Both the position numbers and the translations under genes were made by a program. A DNA stretch of 64,000 bases, taken from contig JASJCR010000004.1 in assembly GCA_030065875.1 (NCBI GenBank), positions 53,049 to 117,048 on the forward strand. Reading direction: 5' to 3'. Shown here piece by piece: positions 35,728 to 46,228 of this stretch. The first letter of the stretch is position 1, and every line of letters begins with the position of its first letter. The DNA comes from Ardenticatenaceae bacterium (GTDB lineage: Bacteria > Chloroflexota > Anaerolineae > Promineifilales > Promineifilaceae). The notes below the pieces were generated by a model. It saw only the letters and a list, made by a program, of their open reading frames with translations, was not told the origin of the DNA and did no database searches.

Positions 35728-38700
35728 TTACTCCGTCAGTTCATATCGCACGGCCAGGTCATCAAACCACACCACCGTGGCATCGGCCGCCGTGGGAGCG
35801 GTGGAGTTGCCGAAGTTAAAGGTGATTCGTTTTAGGGACACGGCGTCTTTTTGTTCCGACCAGCCACCCACCAGATAGGTGCCGCCTACCTGGGCGTCGT
35901 TCACGTAGACTTCAAACGTGTCCGTTTCCAGATCGACGTCGAAGCGCATCGCCAGGCTGGTATTCATCGTGCCCGCGTTAACGGTCACGATGTAAGGGTA
36001 CCCCTGCAGTTCAGCCATCATCAGGGCATCGAGCTTCTGCATCACCAGGATGCCGTAATCGACGGTGCCATCGGCAAATTCAAATTCGAGCTTGGGGAAA
36101 TCCGCATAGCTCTCTGCACCGGACTGACTCCACGCCTGAATGTTCATGGTGTAATCAACGATGACGCGTCCTGTTTCAGGCACATCGAGGTTGTTCACCA
36201 CGAGTGTCTGCGGATCCGTGGTCACGTGGGTAAATTTCAGCACGCCGTCTTCGTTGATAAAGGTGTTGCTGCTGCCTGCGTTTTCGATCTCCAGGGTGGC
36301 CACGACCGCACCCTCAACTTCAATATCTGACATTCCCGTCACGGCGGTGTTGTCGTCAAAGTTCAATTCAAACAAGTCAACAATTTCACCGCTCCCATCA
36401 GCCACCTCGACTTCATAGCTGACGGCAAAATCATCAAACCACACTTCACTGGGATCGGCCGCGGTTGGGGCACCGGAATTCCCCATGCTAAAGGTGATGT
36501 TGGTCAGAGACACCCCGTCCAGCGGGCTCTTCCCACCCAGCGGGAAAACCCCACCCCGCTGCTGGCCGTTGACAAACACCTCAAAGGTGTCGGCCGCCAG
36601 GTCGATGTCGAAGCGAATGGCCAGGTCGGTATCGTTGAGTTCGCTGGTGTAGACGATGTAGGGGTAACCCTGCAGCTCGTCCATCATCAGGGCATCCATT
36701 TTCTGCATCACCAGAATGCCGTAATCGACCGTTCCGGCAGGAGTTGTAAACTCAAACTTGGGGAAATCCGCGTACGAATCCCCGCCGGTTTGGCTCCAGC
36801 GCTTAGCGTTCATGGTGTAATCGACCTGAATCCGGCCGGTATCCGGGATGGCAAAATCGTGGAACGACATCGTCAGGGGGTTGGTCCACGGGTTTCCTTC
36901 TACCTTGGTGAACTTCAGCACCCCATCTTCATTGACAAAAGTATTGGCTCCGCCGCCGTGGACGATCGACAGGGCAGCCACCTGGGTGCCGTCCACCACA
37001 ATCGGCGTATCCCCTGCAACCACGTCATTGGCCGCAAAATCCAGGTTGAACAGTTCAACCATCTCGACCGTCACGCCGGGCTTCACCCCCGTGCCCTTTT
37101 TGAAGTTGGCCCAGTAAAACTTGCCCATCGTCTCCAGATGGCTGCTGTTAAACGGCGCGCCCACAAATCGCATATACAGATCGTGCTTGCCGGTCACCGT
37201 GTCCATGTATGTTTCCAGCAAAATGCTGTTGTCGTAATGCCAGGGATCGACATGGGCATCAGCAAACGTCTTCTCGATGGTCAGCGTCCCAAATGGCTCG
37301 CTGCTGGGATCGTCCAACCTGAGCTCGATGGTACCGCCCGAGAAATCCTTGTCCCCAATTTGGGGTGCGTTGCCCTGCAGGTTATAGATCAAATAATCAT
37401 AAGGATCATCGCCAAAATCGACTTCATAAAAGACGAGTTCGGTGCCGCTGGCCACATTTTCAATCCCCCAGGTCTGGAGGACCACGTCACCCTCATAGCG
37501 ATCCACGACAAATTTCCGCGGACTCACATCTTCAAAATTGTATGCATCCTTCACCCGTGGAACGACAACGGTTGTCTCATAGCTCTTGGTTTCGCCGTCG
37601 CGCTTAAAGCGAATGCTCAGCGTCGATTCGCCCACCGAGAGAGCGCTGATGAACCCATTTTCATCAACAGCGATCACCTCCGGATGGCTCGAGCCGTAGA
37701 TCACCTGCCCTTCTGCGATTTCGGCCGGGGTTAAGAGCGTCCCATCACTCATTTTGACCTCAAACTCAATTTGATGGGTTGTGCCTACCTTGAGGCTGGG
37801 ATCTAAATTGGTCGTGATTTCCTCCATGGCCAGGATGACGTCCATAATTTCAGCAACTTCAACCAGCCTCAGGTAGCCAAAATTTGATGTATCCTGCCAC
37901 CCGTTGCCGGTTTCATCACTCCACACCATGACCCCCACCCGCTCAAAGGCCCCGTTGACCTCTTCTTCATCCCCGATCTGAAAATCGATCCCAAGAGCGG
38001 CTCCTAAAGCCGGCGTGATTCGATCCAGCTCAATTTTGCCTTCGACGTTGTAGCCGGTCGCGTGAATCATCGTGGCCGACTCCATTAAATTGGAGATGTT
38101 GTTGCCGCTGACAAAGTTTTCGAAGTTGACCCGATATTGGGAATCATCCGCCTCATACGGACCGGCCAGCCGGTTGTTCTGATCGAGGAAAAACTCGACA
38201 TTGTCGTGCTGCCATTCGGCCGGGTTATTGGCCGACAGCTGATCGTCGGTGACGTCGACAAAGTAATAAAGATGGGCATCATCCCACAGGAGGCTGGCCA
38301 CACCCGTGGCATCGATTCCGGGATCTCCCTGGACCGGCACGTCAACAGCGACCGAGGTCGTCGAATCCCACACCGCATCGCGATCGCCGTCAATCGTCGG
38401 GGCATTGCCCTGCACGTAGGAGGCCTGCATCGCTTTCTGGCCGGGCAGCGGTTCGGCAAACGAAGTGTCGCCCGTGTCCCCTTCATCCGGGTCGGGAATC
38501 AGCCAGTACGGCCGCCTACGCCAGCGGGAGCGGGTATCGACCCCCGTGTGATCTTGCCACTCCTGAAGGTTGACATAACTTTCCGCATCTCCATCCAAAA
38601 TAACGAAAGCCGACTCCGGAGTCTCATGCGCATACCGGTTTCTGTCGCTGGATAACGTATCCAGCCAATTTTGATAGCCGACCTTGTCCGCTTTGTGAAT

Positions 38701-40203
38701 GGCTAAAAGGGGTGCCGTGCTTCCTTTGCGACCCTGAATCAAGGAACGCGTGATGACCATATCGGTGGCGTGGGAAATCCACGGCTCACCGGTTTCAAAG
38801 TTGTGAAATTGATTGGCGTAGTCGTTGTCGCCCACCAGCGGTCCGCGACCGGCGCCGTAGGCATCAAAAATGGCAATTTGACCGTCCTTGTTGTCGCTAA
38901 TCAGCGACTTATCAACCGTCAGATACTGCGTGCTCGAGTTGTAGATACCCGGCTTGCCGTTGCCAACGATAATCGATTTTTCAACCAGAACCGGCCCCAC
39001 GTTCGCCTCGATAAAAATACCGTACCCGGCGTTGTCGATCACCACCACCTTTCTCATGATGACGTTGATCATGTCGGTGTCGGGCCACAACCCTTCGGCC
39101 AGGTTCCCAATCGACTGGTGCTTTTCAATCAGGATGTCGTGGGCCAAAAAGAGCTTCAAACCGGCCGGGTCCCAGCCGATCCAGCCGTTGGGATAACCAA
39201 ACCAGTTGTTCCCATTGGTGGCGCTGCCGGAAATAATGATGTTTTTACCGGCTTTGATGGCCATCCCTTTGCCGCCGTTATCATTCGCTTCAGAACGATA
39301 AATGCTCACGTTGGTGCATTTTTCAAGCAGCAGCCCGGTATAGACATTTTGCGAAAAGCGACTGTCCTCAATCAAGAGGTTGGTCACCTCGGTGAACAGC
39401 ACCGCGTTCCAGATGCCGGCGGCCGCCTTTTCAAAATCAAGGTTTTTGATGACCAGGTTCGACATCCCCTTGGCGTGGAACAGACCACCCAGGGCGTACT
39501 CACCCGTATCGTTGAGGAAACCGCCCGACTCGGAGACCTCGACTGTGGCCTCGTTTAAATCGGCGATCTCCTCCGCTTTCATGATAAAAATTTTGCCTTC
39601 CGGTTCGGAGACATAAAAAGTGCCCGGCTCCAGATCTTCGTAAAATAAGACCGGCAGGATCGGTTCTCCATCAACCAGGACCAGCTCCCGCTTGTTCATC
39701 ACTTCCGGGATGCGCCCCTCATACGAGAAAATCGTCCTCCCCCAGCGGTAGGGCCATTCTTTAAAGTACACCCCTTCTTCGTCGATTTGCCAGTCGGTCC
39801 ACTCACGGGCCCCGCTGACCACCACCTCCCCTTCTCCTTCGAGAATAATCAAATCTTCATACAGCGTTCCGTCTCCATAAAGGCGGATCGTGTCCGCCTC
39901 ATTGTAGGTGCCTTCACGAATAAGCACCTTGGTGCTGAGGCCGTTGGCCTGGTTTTCAACCGCCTGATCAACCGCCTTAATGATCGTGGCCAGCGGCGCG
40001 GCAGCGCTGCCGTCATTGCTGTCCGACCCGCTGGTGGCCACGTAAATGGTAACGTCCGTCTCCAGGCTGGCCGGCTCATAGCCGGTAATCAAGCTTTCAT
40101 CTGTTTCGGGAATTTCGCCGGCTGACGATGCAGCCGCAATATCTCTGCTCGCTCCGACAAATATCAATGCCGTGAGGATGAGTGTCATCATCACTTTGTA
40201 CAT
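35728..40203 (-). CDS. giant secreted beta-helix protein with CBM9-, Ig- and CBM6-like domains and two twin C-terminal domains
   Basis: A 1491-residue protein with a signal peptide (MMTLILTALIFVGASRDIAA) and AGGAGGTTACC before the ATG. Approximate order: 50-580 right-handed parallel beta-helix (TIYVATSGSDSNDGSAAAPL start, as in pectate-lyase-like proteins); 591-780 CBM9-like domain (APTIDGDRDAVWD, DNVEFFLDQNN); 788-881 bacterial Ig-like (YGSSHPEVIAVDENGFISAL); 888-1037 CBM6-like (GGTIELRLDDPSSEPFGTLT); and twin domains at about 1047-1261 and 1274-1491 sharing TGRxxVDYTMN, ADFPKxEF and VDYGILVMQK. It is likely an extracellular polysaccharide lyase or hydrolase with binding modules, but no catalytic residues were identified. 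Confidence 0.85.
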   Translation of the reverse strand: MYKVMMTLILTALIFVGASRDIAAASSAGEIPETDESLITGYEPASLETDVTIYVATSGSDSNDGSAAAPLATIIKAVDQAVENQANGLSTKVLIREGTYNEADTIRLYGDGTLYEDLIILEGEGEVVVSGAREWTDWQIDEEGVYFKEWPYRWGRTIFSYEGRIPEVMNKRELVLVDGEPILPVLFYEDLEPGTFYVSEPEGKIFIMKAEEIADLNEATVEVSESGGFLNDTGEYALGGLFHAKGMSNLVIKNLDFEKAAAGIWNAVLFTEVTNLLIEDSRFSQNVYTGLLLEKCTNVSIYRSEANDNGGKGMAIKAGKNIIISGSATNGNNWFGYPNGWIGWDPAGLKLFLAHDILIEKHQSIGNLAEGLWPDTDMINVIMRKVVVIDNAGYGIFIEANVGPVLVEKSIIVGNGKPGIYNSSTQYLTVDKSLISDNKDGQIAIFDAYGAGRGPLVGDNDYANQFHNFETGEPWISHATDMVITRSLIQGRKGSTAPLLAIHKADKVGYQNWLDTLSSDRNRYAHETPESAFVILDGDAESYVNLQEWQDHTGVDTRSRWRRRPYWLIPDPDEGDTGDTSFAEPLPGQKAMQASYVQGNAPTIDGDRDAVWDSTTSVAVDVPVQGDPGIDATGVASLLWDDAHLYYFVDVTDDQLSANNPAEWQHDNVEFFLDQNNRLAGPYEADDSQYRVNFENFVSGNNISNLMESATMIHATGYNVEGKIELDRITPALGAALGIDFQIGDEEEVNGAFERVGVMVWSDETGNGWQDTSNFGYLRLVEVAEIMDVILAMEEITTNLDPSLKVGTTHQIEFEVKMSDGTLLTPAEIAEGQVIYGSSHPEVIAVDENGFISALSVGESTLSIRFKRDGETKSYETTVVVPRVKDAYNFEDVSPRKFVVDRYEGDVVLQTWGIENVASGTELVFYEVDFGDDPYDYLIYNLQGNAPQIGDKDFSGGTIELRLDDPSSEPFGTLTIEKTFADAHVDPWHYDNSILLETYMDTVTGKHDLYMRFVGAPFNSSHLETMGKFYWANFKKGTGVKPGVTVEMVELFNLDFAANDVVAGDTPIVVDGTQVAALSIVHGGGANTFVNEDGVLKFTKVEGNPWTNPLTMSFHDFAIPDTGRIQVDYTMNAKRWSQTGGDSYADFPKFEFTTPAGTVDYGILVMQKMDALMMDELQGYPYIVYTSELNDTDLAIRFDIDLAADTFEVFVNGQQRGGVFPLGGKSPLDGVSLTNITFSMGNSGAPTAADPSEVWFDDFAVSYEVEVADGSGEIVDLFELNFDDNTAVTGMSDIEVEGAVVATLEIENAGSSNTFINEDGVLKFTHVTTDPQTLVVNNLDVPETGRVIVDYTMNIQAWSQSGAESYADFPKLEFEFADGTVDYGILVMQKLDALMMAELQGYPYIVTVNAGTMNTSLAMRFDVDLETDTFEVYVNDAQVGGTYLVGGWSEQKDAVSLKRITFNFGNSTAPTAADATVVWFDDLAVRYELTE

Positions 40204-40301
40204 GGTAACCTCCTGTTTTTCCCAACCTGCAGGTGCGCTTTCCCCAAAGCGTTTTTAACGGCCGCTCTGCTTTTCGGCCGTCAACAACCGACACCCGCTG
40301 T

Positions 40302-41957
40302 TTAACCCACGTTGACGTCCCCGCAAAGGTGAACGGTGATCCCCATTTCGGCAAACATCGCCGCCTTGACGGCCAGCGCCTTATCCGCTGTCTCCGCATC
40401 CGGTGCGTAAACAACCTGGATGTGGTTTGCCTTGTGACGAGCCATCATCTGGTCGCGGCTCACACCGTGTAGAATCGGGCTCATGATCGGCCACTGTTTG
40501 GTGGTCAGCTCCCACCGCTCCTGGATTTCCGCCTCGGGTAAGGTTACGACGGTACCGCGGCCGATATCCGCATGAATTTGACCATCCATGACAAATACGC
40601 GGCTCCAGACAATTTCACCGGGCTTGCTCACCCCTTTTAAGGTGCCACCACCCAACGGGAAGTACATCGGCGGCTGCCGTTCGCTGACCGCCCCGCCGTA
40701 CCCGCCAACGAAGTGGGAGGCCGGGGCCGCTCCGGAAATCTCAAAGACCCACACAAACTCCTCCGATCCGTTGACCAGATAAGGTCTCCCCCAGCGAATA
40801 TCGTGCAGGGTTGTCGAGGGATCTAACCCAAGGGCGCACCACACCCGATTGGTCACCAGGGCGTCAACCCCCGCCCCTTCATCTACTTCATTAAAATGAG
40901 GCAGGGCTTTCCCCGGAAACAGCTCCCGGCCGTTGTTTTTGTCATACACGGGCGGCCGAACGACGTTGTTAAATAGCCCTTCAGCCAGGTCTGAAGCCGG
41001 GGCCATATCTTTTAGCCCCTGCTGGTATTGAATGCCGATCGCGTCACAGCCAAAGAAATCCGCCATGCGGGTTGCGGCGATATACATCTTGAGCTGCTCG
41101 AGAATTTGCCTTTCGGTTAACTCCGTGGTCTCGTCATCCCCTGTGTCAAAGGTCATACCGCAATCTTTGAGCCAATTATGGGCAACCAACGCCTCGGCCG
41201 TGGTGACCGTTTTCATCTCGGCCACAAGGGCAGACTGAGACAGCCGCTCTTTGTAAATCCCGCAGGCGTTCAGCAGCTCATCTTCGATGATGGCGTTGTA
41301 CATCCCCATACACCCTTCATCAAATACTCCCAAAATCGCCTTGTCGTGTTTGAGCTGCTGGGCCAAGGCCTGACCCAGCTTCATTTCACTGATGGGAAGG
41401 CGACTGACATCGAGATGCCGTACATGACTGGTGTCGTGCTCGACGCATCCGTCGTTCAGCCAACGGTCAAGGCCATCGAGGAAAAAGTCATCCTGGAACG
41501 TTTCGCTCCAGAGGGTACTGTAACGCACCCCCATTTTGGTCAGACATCCGTTTAGATTTAACAGGCCGACCAGCCCCGGCCACTGCCCGCTCCAGTTGGC
41601 CACGGTTAAAATCGGCCCCCGATGGTCCCGCAGCCCGGCCAGCACGTGGTAGCTGTACTGCCAGACCGCTACAGCGACAATTAAGGGAGCCTCCGAGGGA
41701 ATATTTCGAAAGACATCCATGCCCATCCGCTGATTCCAAATAAATCCATGCTGCTGGATCTCGTCGAAGGGGTGGGCCCGGATAACCTTACAGCCCTTTT
41801 TGCCAAGGGCTTCACTCAACATGCGCTCCATCTCTTCTTGGGCCGGCCAGCATACCTGATTGGCCGAAAGGCGCAGGTCACCGCTGGCCACTAAAACGAC
41901 TTCGTTGGAAGCGATCGGGGCTGGTGAGGTGATTTCCGGTATTTCGTAACTGCTCAT
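40302..41957 (-). CDS. L-fucose/L-arabinose isomerase-family protein
   Basis: A 551-residue cytosolic protein. The overall pattern is that of the FucI/AraA superfamily: an N-terminal Rossmann-like domain with the PLIVAVAVWQYSYHVL strand and GPILTVANWSGQWPGLVGLL, the central FDEGCMGMYNAIIEDEL (metal-binding acid region), GCDAIGIQYQQGLKD, and a C-terminal beta domain (HFVGGYGGAVSERQPPMYFP). Typical members interconvert aldoses and ketoses with Mn2+. It diverges from classical FucI at the N-terminus, so the sugar could be fucose, arabinose or a related deoxysugar. The FGGY kinase at 51049-52722 would phosphorylate the ketose; no aldolase is seen in the window. Confidence 0.82.
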   Translation of the reverse strand: MSSYEIPEITSPAPIASNEVVLVASGDLRLSANQVCWPAQEEMERMLSEALGKKGCKVIRAHPFDEIQQHGFIWNQRMGMDVFRNIPSEAPLIVAVAVWQYSYHVLAGLRDHRGPILTVANWSGQWPGLVGLLNLNGCLTKMGVRYSTLWSETFQDDFFLDGLDRWLNDGCVEHDTSHVRHLDVSRLPISEMKLGQALAQQLKHDKAILGVFDEGCMGMYNAIIEDELLNACGIYKERLSQSALVAEMKTVTTAEALVAHNWLKDCGMTFDTGDDETTELTERQILEQLKMYIAATRMADFFGCDAIGIQYQQGLKDMAPASDLAEGLFNNVVRPPVYDKNNGRELFPGKALPHFNEVDEGAGVDALVTNRVWCALGLDPSTTLHDIRWGRPYLVNGSEEFVWVFEISGAAPASHFVGGYGGAVSERQPPMYFPLGGGTLKGVSKPGEIVWSRVFVMDGQIHADIGRGTVVTLPEAEIQERWELTTKQWPIMSPILHGVSRDQMMARHKANHIQVVYAPDAETADKALAVKAAMFAEMGITVHLCGDVNVG

Positions 41958-42024
41958 TTTTTCATCCTCTGTTATTCGATGAGTTATGTCCTGGGGCGAA
42001 ATTTCCTGACCCAGGGGAAGCGTT

Positions 42025-42930
42025 TCAAATCCGCGTCAACCGCTCAACCAGCCAATCTTCAAAGTCCGGCAAATCTTTCCAGCGGGTTGCCCAGCGAATC
42101 TTTTTTTCGTGTTCGGAGATTAGCGTCAACCCTTCATCGGTGACCTGAATTCCCAGGTTTTCGATTTCCAGGTACGCTTCTGACAAGGCGAGATAAACCG
42201 CCACCGTATCAAACAGCGTTGAGCTGTGTTTGTCTGGGTCAACTTCTGTCCACTCAACCGCATCCGCCCAGCTGACGTAGCTTTCAATCAGGGTTTGGAT
42301 CAGGGGGTCGGGGCATTCAGCTATCCGGCGGTATTTCTCGCCCTTTAGCTGCACCAAACCGCAGGTATCGAGTGGGGTGATGGTGATATTGGGAAACGCC
42401 GCAAACATAATTCGGCACGCGGCCGGATCAACCCGCACGTTGGTTTCCGGGCTGATTTGATCGCTGCCGTCATACCCAAGACGAAGGCTGCCAAACATCC
42501 CCACGATTTTTACTTTTTCGACGATGCGGGGTTCTCGCTCGAGAGCCGCTTTGATATTGGGAACCGGGCCGATGCAGATCAGGGTCAGCGGCTCGGCCGA
42601 GGTCATGATCAGGTCGATCATCGCCCCGACCCCATCCTCGTACACCACTCCTGGATAGTCGGCCAGCTGATAATCGCCTAACCACGGTTCCTGCGGCCCT
42701 TTCCAATATTCACCGTGAACCCCAAGGCCGATGGGAATGTCGGTTCGGCCGGCCGCTTCGAGATATTTTCCGGCCACGGCCGCGCGAAAAAGTGGATCTC
42801 CGGTGTCGGTGACCACCAGCTTCAAATCAAACTCTGGCGACTTCAGCAGCAGGGCCAAAGCCCAGGCATCATCTATATCACCACCGATGTCGGTATCCAG
42901 AATGACGGGAATTTGCTTCTCCGTTGTCAT
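42025..42930 (-). CDS. inosine/uridine-preferring nucleoside hydrolase family protein
   Basis: A 301-residue enzyme with the calcium-binding signature LDTDIGGDIDDAWAL (11-25; Asp12, Asp18, Asp20, Asp21), a second landmark NVRVDPAACRIMFAAFPNIT and the late TLFDTVAVYLAL with the last Ca ligand. Family members hydrolyse the N-glycosidic bond of ribonucleosides to base and ribose. It lies in the middle of a glycan locus, 16 bases before the OppF-like gene ends, so it may act on an unusual ribosyl or furanosyl compound rather than in purine salvage; this is inference from context. Confidence 0.88.
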   Translation of the reverse strand: MTTEKQIPVILDTDIGGDIDDAWALALLLKSPEFDLKLVVTDTGDPLFRAAVAGKYLEAAGRTDIPIGLGVHGEYWKGPQEPWLGDYQLADYPGVVYEDGVGAMIDLIMTSAEPLTLICIGPVPNIKAALEREPRIVEKVKIVGMFGSLRLGYDGSDQISPETNVRVDPAACRIMFAAFPNITITPLDTCGLVQLKGEKYRRIAECPDPLIQTLIESYVSWADAVEWTEVDPDKHSSTLFDTVAVYLALSEAYLEIENLGIQVTDEGLTLISEHEKKIRWATRWKDLPDFEDWLVERLTRI

Positions 42931-42946
42931 CTGATGCTCCTTGAAA

Positions 42947-44008
42947 TCATGTCATCACCGCCCCCTGGAGATCGAGCTCCTCGGCAAAGTGGCAGGCCAC
43001 GTAGCGATCCTGGTTGGCCAGCTTGCGCAGCGGTGGTTTTTCGACAGCGCATTTCGCCTCTGCAAATCGGCAGCGGGGATGAAAATAGCAGCCGCTGGGT
43101 GGATTAGAGGGGTCGGCCACCTCCCCTTCCAGCCGGATGCGCTTCTGCAAGTGGCGCTGGCGCGGATTCAAAATCGGCACGGCCGACATCAGCGCCTCGG
43201 TATAGGGGTGCTGCGGGGTGGTAAAAAGATCGTTGACGCCCGCCACTTCGATGACCTGACCCACATACATCACCACCACCCGATCACAGATGTGGCGAAT
43301 GACGCTCAGGTCGTGAGAGATAAACAGATAGGTCAGATCAAAGCGCTGTCGCAAATCCTCCATGAGGTTGAGAATCTGGGCGCGTACCGACACGTCGAGG
43401 GCGGAAACCGCCTCATCAGCGATCACCAGCCGCGGTTCGGTCACCAGAGCCCGGGCGATAACGATGCGCTGCCGCTCACCACCGCTAAAAGCGTGGGGGT
43501 AACGACGGATATATTCGGGGCGTAACCCCACCAGCTGAATAATCTCAGCCACCCTCTGCTCAAATTCAGATTCGGGAATCAGCTTGTTGACCTTGAGCAC
43601 TTCGCTGACGATCTCAAATACGGTCATGCGCGGGTTGAGCGAGGAGTAGGGATCCTGAAAAATCACGCGGATATCTTTGCGATAGGGGCCAAGTGCCTTG
43701 CGGTCCATTTGGGCCAGGTCGACTGATCGGCCGTTGTCGTGAAACAGGACCTGCCCCCCAGTGGGCTCATACGCCCGGGCGATACAGCGCCCCACCGTTG
43801 TTTTACCGCAGCCGCTCTCGCCAACCAGACCCAGCGTCTCGCCCCGTCGGATAAAGAAGCTGACGTCATCAACCGCCCTGACGTACCCCTTCACCTGGGA
43901 AAATATGCCCTCCGTGATCGGGAAAAACATCTTTAAATTTTTCACATCCAGCAGGATATTTTCTTCTGCTGCATCGACCGGTTCGGTGTTCGGGGTCTGA
44001 TCAGCCAC
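42947..44008 (-). CDS. oligopeptide-type ABC importer ATPase (OppF/DppF-like)
   Basis: A 353-residue ATPase. The GTG start at 44008 is preferred to the GTG at 44023 because AGGAGG lies six bases upstream of it; it overlaps the stop of the OppD-like gene. Walker A GESGCGKT (63-70), signature [15 protein letters not shown], Walker [13 protein letters not shown] and H-loop FISHDLSV are present. The C-terminal oligopeptide-transporter extension carries Cys residues ([15 protein letters not shown], later YVACHF) that bind a 4Fe-4S cluster in related proteins. It pairs with the OppD-like subunit to drive the permeases at 45055-47215, and could also serve the ATPase-less importer at 12553-16371. Confidence 0.93.
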   Translation of the reverse strand: MADQTPNTEPVDAAEENILLDVKNLKMFFPITEGIFSQVKGYVRAVDDVSFFIRRGETLGLVGESGCGKTTVGRCIARAYEPTGGQVLFHDNGRSVDLAQMDRKALGPYRKDIRVIFQDPYSSLNPRMTVFEIVSEVLKVNKLIPESEFEQRVAEIIQLVGLRPEYIRRYPHAFSGGERQRIVIARALVTEPRLVIADEAVSALDVSVRAQILNLMEDLRQRFDLTYLFISHDLSVIRHICDRVVVMYVGQVIEVAGVNDLFTTPQHPYTEALMSAVPILNPRQRHLQKRIRLEGEVADPSNPPSGCYFHPRCRFAEAKCAVEKPPLRKLANQDRYVACHFAEELDLQGAVMT

Positions 44009-45041
44009 GGGGAACCTCCTCACCTGTCTCTTCGTGCAGCAAACAGCGCACGATGTGGTTCTCGTGCAGCGTCGTCAGCGAGGGGACAACCGTTGAGCAG
44101 CTTGCCAGCGCCTGTGTACAGCGCGGATGAAACGGGCAGCCGCCCGGCCGGCGGAACGGGCTGGGAACCATCCCTTCAATCATGTCAAGCGGCTGGCGAG
44201 TGGCGCTAATTTTGGGGATCGAGCGCAGCAGCGCCTGGGTATACGGATGTTCAGGAGCATTAAAAATTGTGTCCACATCGCTGTACTCAACGACGTTCCC
44301 CAGATACATGACCGCCACATCATCGGCAATCTCGGCCACTACCCCCAAATCATGGGTGATAAACATGATCGCCATATTAAATTCCTGCTGCAGTTCGAGC
44401 ATCAAGTCTAAAATCTGGGCCTGGGTCGTCACATCCAGAGCGGTCGTTGGCTCGTCAGCGATAAGCAGGCTCGGCGTACAGGAAAGCGCCATGGCGATCA
44501 TCACTCGCTGGCGCATGCCGCCGCTGAGCCGGAACGGGTATTCGTCAATCAGCCGCTCCGGTTTGGGGATACGCACCCGACGCAGGATGTCTATCGCCCG
44601 CTCGCGAGCCTCTTTTTTGGAGATCCCTTTTTCGTGCAGCCGGATCGTCTCCATCACCTGATTTCCAACCGTGTACATCGGGCTCAGCGAGGTCATCGGC
44701 TCCTGGAAGATCATGGCGATTTCTGCGCCGCGGATCGAGCGAATGTCGCGCCCTTTGCGATTGAGAGAAGCGATATCGACCGCCCCGTTTTGGCTGAATT
44801 GCCCTCCGGCCACGCGGCCGCGATGATAAAGAATCTGCCCGTCGACGATTTGCCCCGGCTTGTGAATGATCTGCAGCAGGGAAAGGGCCATGACGCTTTT
44901 TCCACTGCCGCTTTCACCCACCACGCACAGGGTTTTGCCCGGCTTGATGTTGAGGTCGATCCCTTCTACCGCCCTCACCACCCCTTCATCGGTGAAGAAG
45001 TGAATGCGCAGATCCTTAATTTCAACCAGGGGGTCGGTCAC
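44001..45041 (-). CDS. oligopeptide-type ABC importer ATPase (OppD/DppD-like)
   Basis: A 346-residue ATPase. The GTG at 45041 is chosen because AAAGGAG lies eight bases upstream and this start clears the preceding stop; the frame also extends to an ATG at 45092 that overlaps the permease gene. Walker [10 protein letters not shown]-loop [10 protein letters not shown], signature [15 protein letters not shown], Walker [13 protein letters not shown] and H-loop FITHDLGV are intact. The C-terminal Cys-containing extension ([15 protein letters not shown]) is typical. Energises uptake with its OppF-like partner. Confidence 0.93.
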   Translation of the reverse strand: MTDPLVEIKDLRIHFFTDEGVVRAVEGIDLNIKPGKTLCVVGESGSGKSVMALSLLQIIHKPGQIVDGQILYHRGRVAGGQFSQNGAVDIASLNRKGRDIRSIRGAEIAMIFQEPMTSLSPMYTVGNQVMETIRLHEKGISKKEARERAIDILRRVRIPKPERLIDEYPFRLSGGMRQRVMIAMALSCTPSLLIADEPTTALDVTTQAQILDLMLELQQEFNMAIMFITHDLGVVAEIADDVAVMYLGNVVEYSDVDTIFNAPEHPYTQALLRSIPKISATRQPLDMIEGMVPSPFRRPGGCPFHPRCTQALASCSTVVPSLTTLHENHIVRCLLHEETGEEVPRG

Positions 45042-45054
45042 AGCTCGTGCTCCT

Positions 45055-46209
45055 TTAATGATATGGGTCGGCGGCATCTCGAATGCCGTCACCGAAGAAA
45101 TTGAGGGCCAACACGACGATAAAAACGGCCAAACCGGGATACAGCAGCCAGGGGCTGGTGGCGATTAAGCCCACTTTTTGTGAATCCTGCAGCATCACTC
45201 CCCAGCTAACAACCGGCGGCCGCAGCCCCAGGCCGAGAAAGCTCAGGGCGGTTTCGGCAATGATCATGCCGGGTATGGCCAGGGTGACCGAAGCGATGAT
45301 GTGGCTCAGGAATGAGGGCACCATGTGCTTAAAAATCAGCCGCCAGGTGCTGCACCCATCCAGCATGGCGGCCAGCACAAAATCTTCTTCGCGCAGCGAG
45401 AGGAAACGGCTGCGCACCACGCGCGCCATATACGTCCAGGAATACTGGCCGATGACCGCCAAAATCAGGGTGGTCATGAAGTATACGCGTAGGGCCGGCC
45501 AGTCGATGGGCACCACCGCCGCCAGGGCCAGCCAGATCGGCAGGTTGGGGATCGACATCAGCAGCTCGATCAGCCGCTGAATAACGTTGTCCACCCAGCC
45601 GCCCACCAAACCGGACAGTCCACCCATCAAGATTCCCAGCGTCAAACTAATGGCTACTCCCACCAACCCCACCGTCAGCGAAACCCGGCTGCTGTAGATG
45701 ATGCGGCTAAAAATATCGCGGCCGCTCTTGTCTGAACCGAGCAGATAAAACGGCTGCCCCTTTTCCTCCGGCCCGATGAAATGAAGGTCAGAGGTAATCA
45801 GACCATACATGGTGTACTCATCCCCTCTGACAAACAGGCCCACCGGGATAACGGTTTCTTCATCCACCAGCCAGGTCTTTTTAAACGACACCGGATCTCG
45901 CTCAAAACCGTAACCATAAACAAACGGGTCAAAACGGCCGTCTTGAAAGAATTGCAGCCTCTGAGGAGGGGCAAAGACGTACTGATCGATATAGGTTGTC
46001 GGCAGGCTGGGGGCGAAAAATTCAGCCAAGATGGCCACAAAATAGTAGAGCAAGACCACAATCCCACCGGCCATGGCCAGCTTGTGCTTGCGGAACTTCC
46101 ACCACATCAGCTTCCATTGGGAAGCGATTTCCAGGTCGACGGTGGTGCTGGGCTGGGTTGGATCGCTGAGCGGTAAGCCTGGTTGCTGAATGACCTGTTT
46201 TTGAGCCAT
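45055..46209 (-). CDS. oligopeptide-type ABC importer permease (OppC/DppC-like)
   Basis: A 384-residue membrane protein. The ATG at 46209 (MAQKQVIQQPG) is preferred because AGAGGA precedes it and it clears the end of the OppB-like gene; an upstream start would give an implausible Cys-rich leader. A first helix near residue 50 (MAGGIVVLLYYFVAILAEFF) is followed by a long external domain. LLGSDKSGRDIFSRIIYSSR and the EAA loop EEDFVLAAMLDGCSTWRLIF are DppC marks, and the end is GDGIRDAADPYH. Sugar-oligomer importers of this type have such large loops. Confidence 0.92.
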   Translation of the reverse strand: MAQKQVIQQPGLPLSDPTQPSTTVDLEIASQWKLMWWKFRKHKLAMAGGIVVLLYYFVAILAEFFAPSLPTTYIDQYVFAPPQRLQFFQDGRFDPFVYGYGFERDPVSFKKTWLVDEETVIPVGLFVRGDEYTMYGLITSDLHFIGPEEKGQPFYLLGSDKSGRDIFSRIIYSSRVSLTVGLVGVAISLTLGILMGGLSGLVGGWVDNVIQRLIELLMSIPNLPIWLALAAVVPIDWPALRVYFMTTLILAVIGQYSWTYMARVVRSRFLSLREEDFVLAAMLDGCSTWRLIFKHMVPSFLSHIIASVTLAIPGMIIAETALSFLGLGLRPPVVSWGVMLQDSQKVGLIATSPWLLYPGLAVFIVVLALNFFGDGIRDAADPYH

Positions 46210-46228
46210 CGTCAAATCCTCTGCCAGA

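Noticed and set aside
36790..39558. Two long plus-strand open frames (314 and 262 codons)
   Set aside because: Antisense to the beta-helix/CBM protein, which has a signal peptide, a ribosome site and domains.
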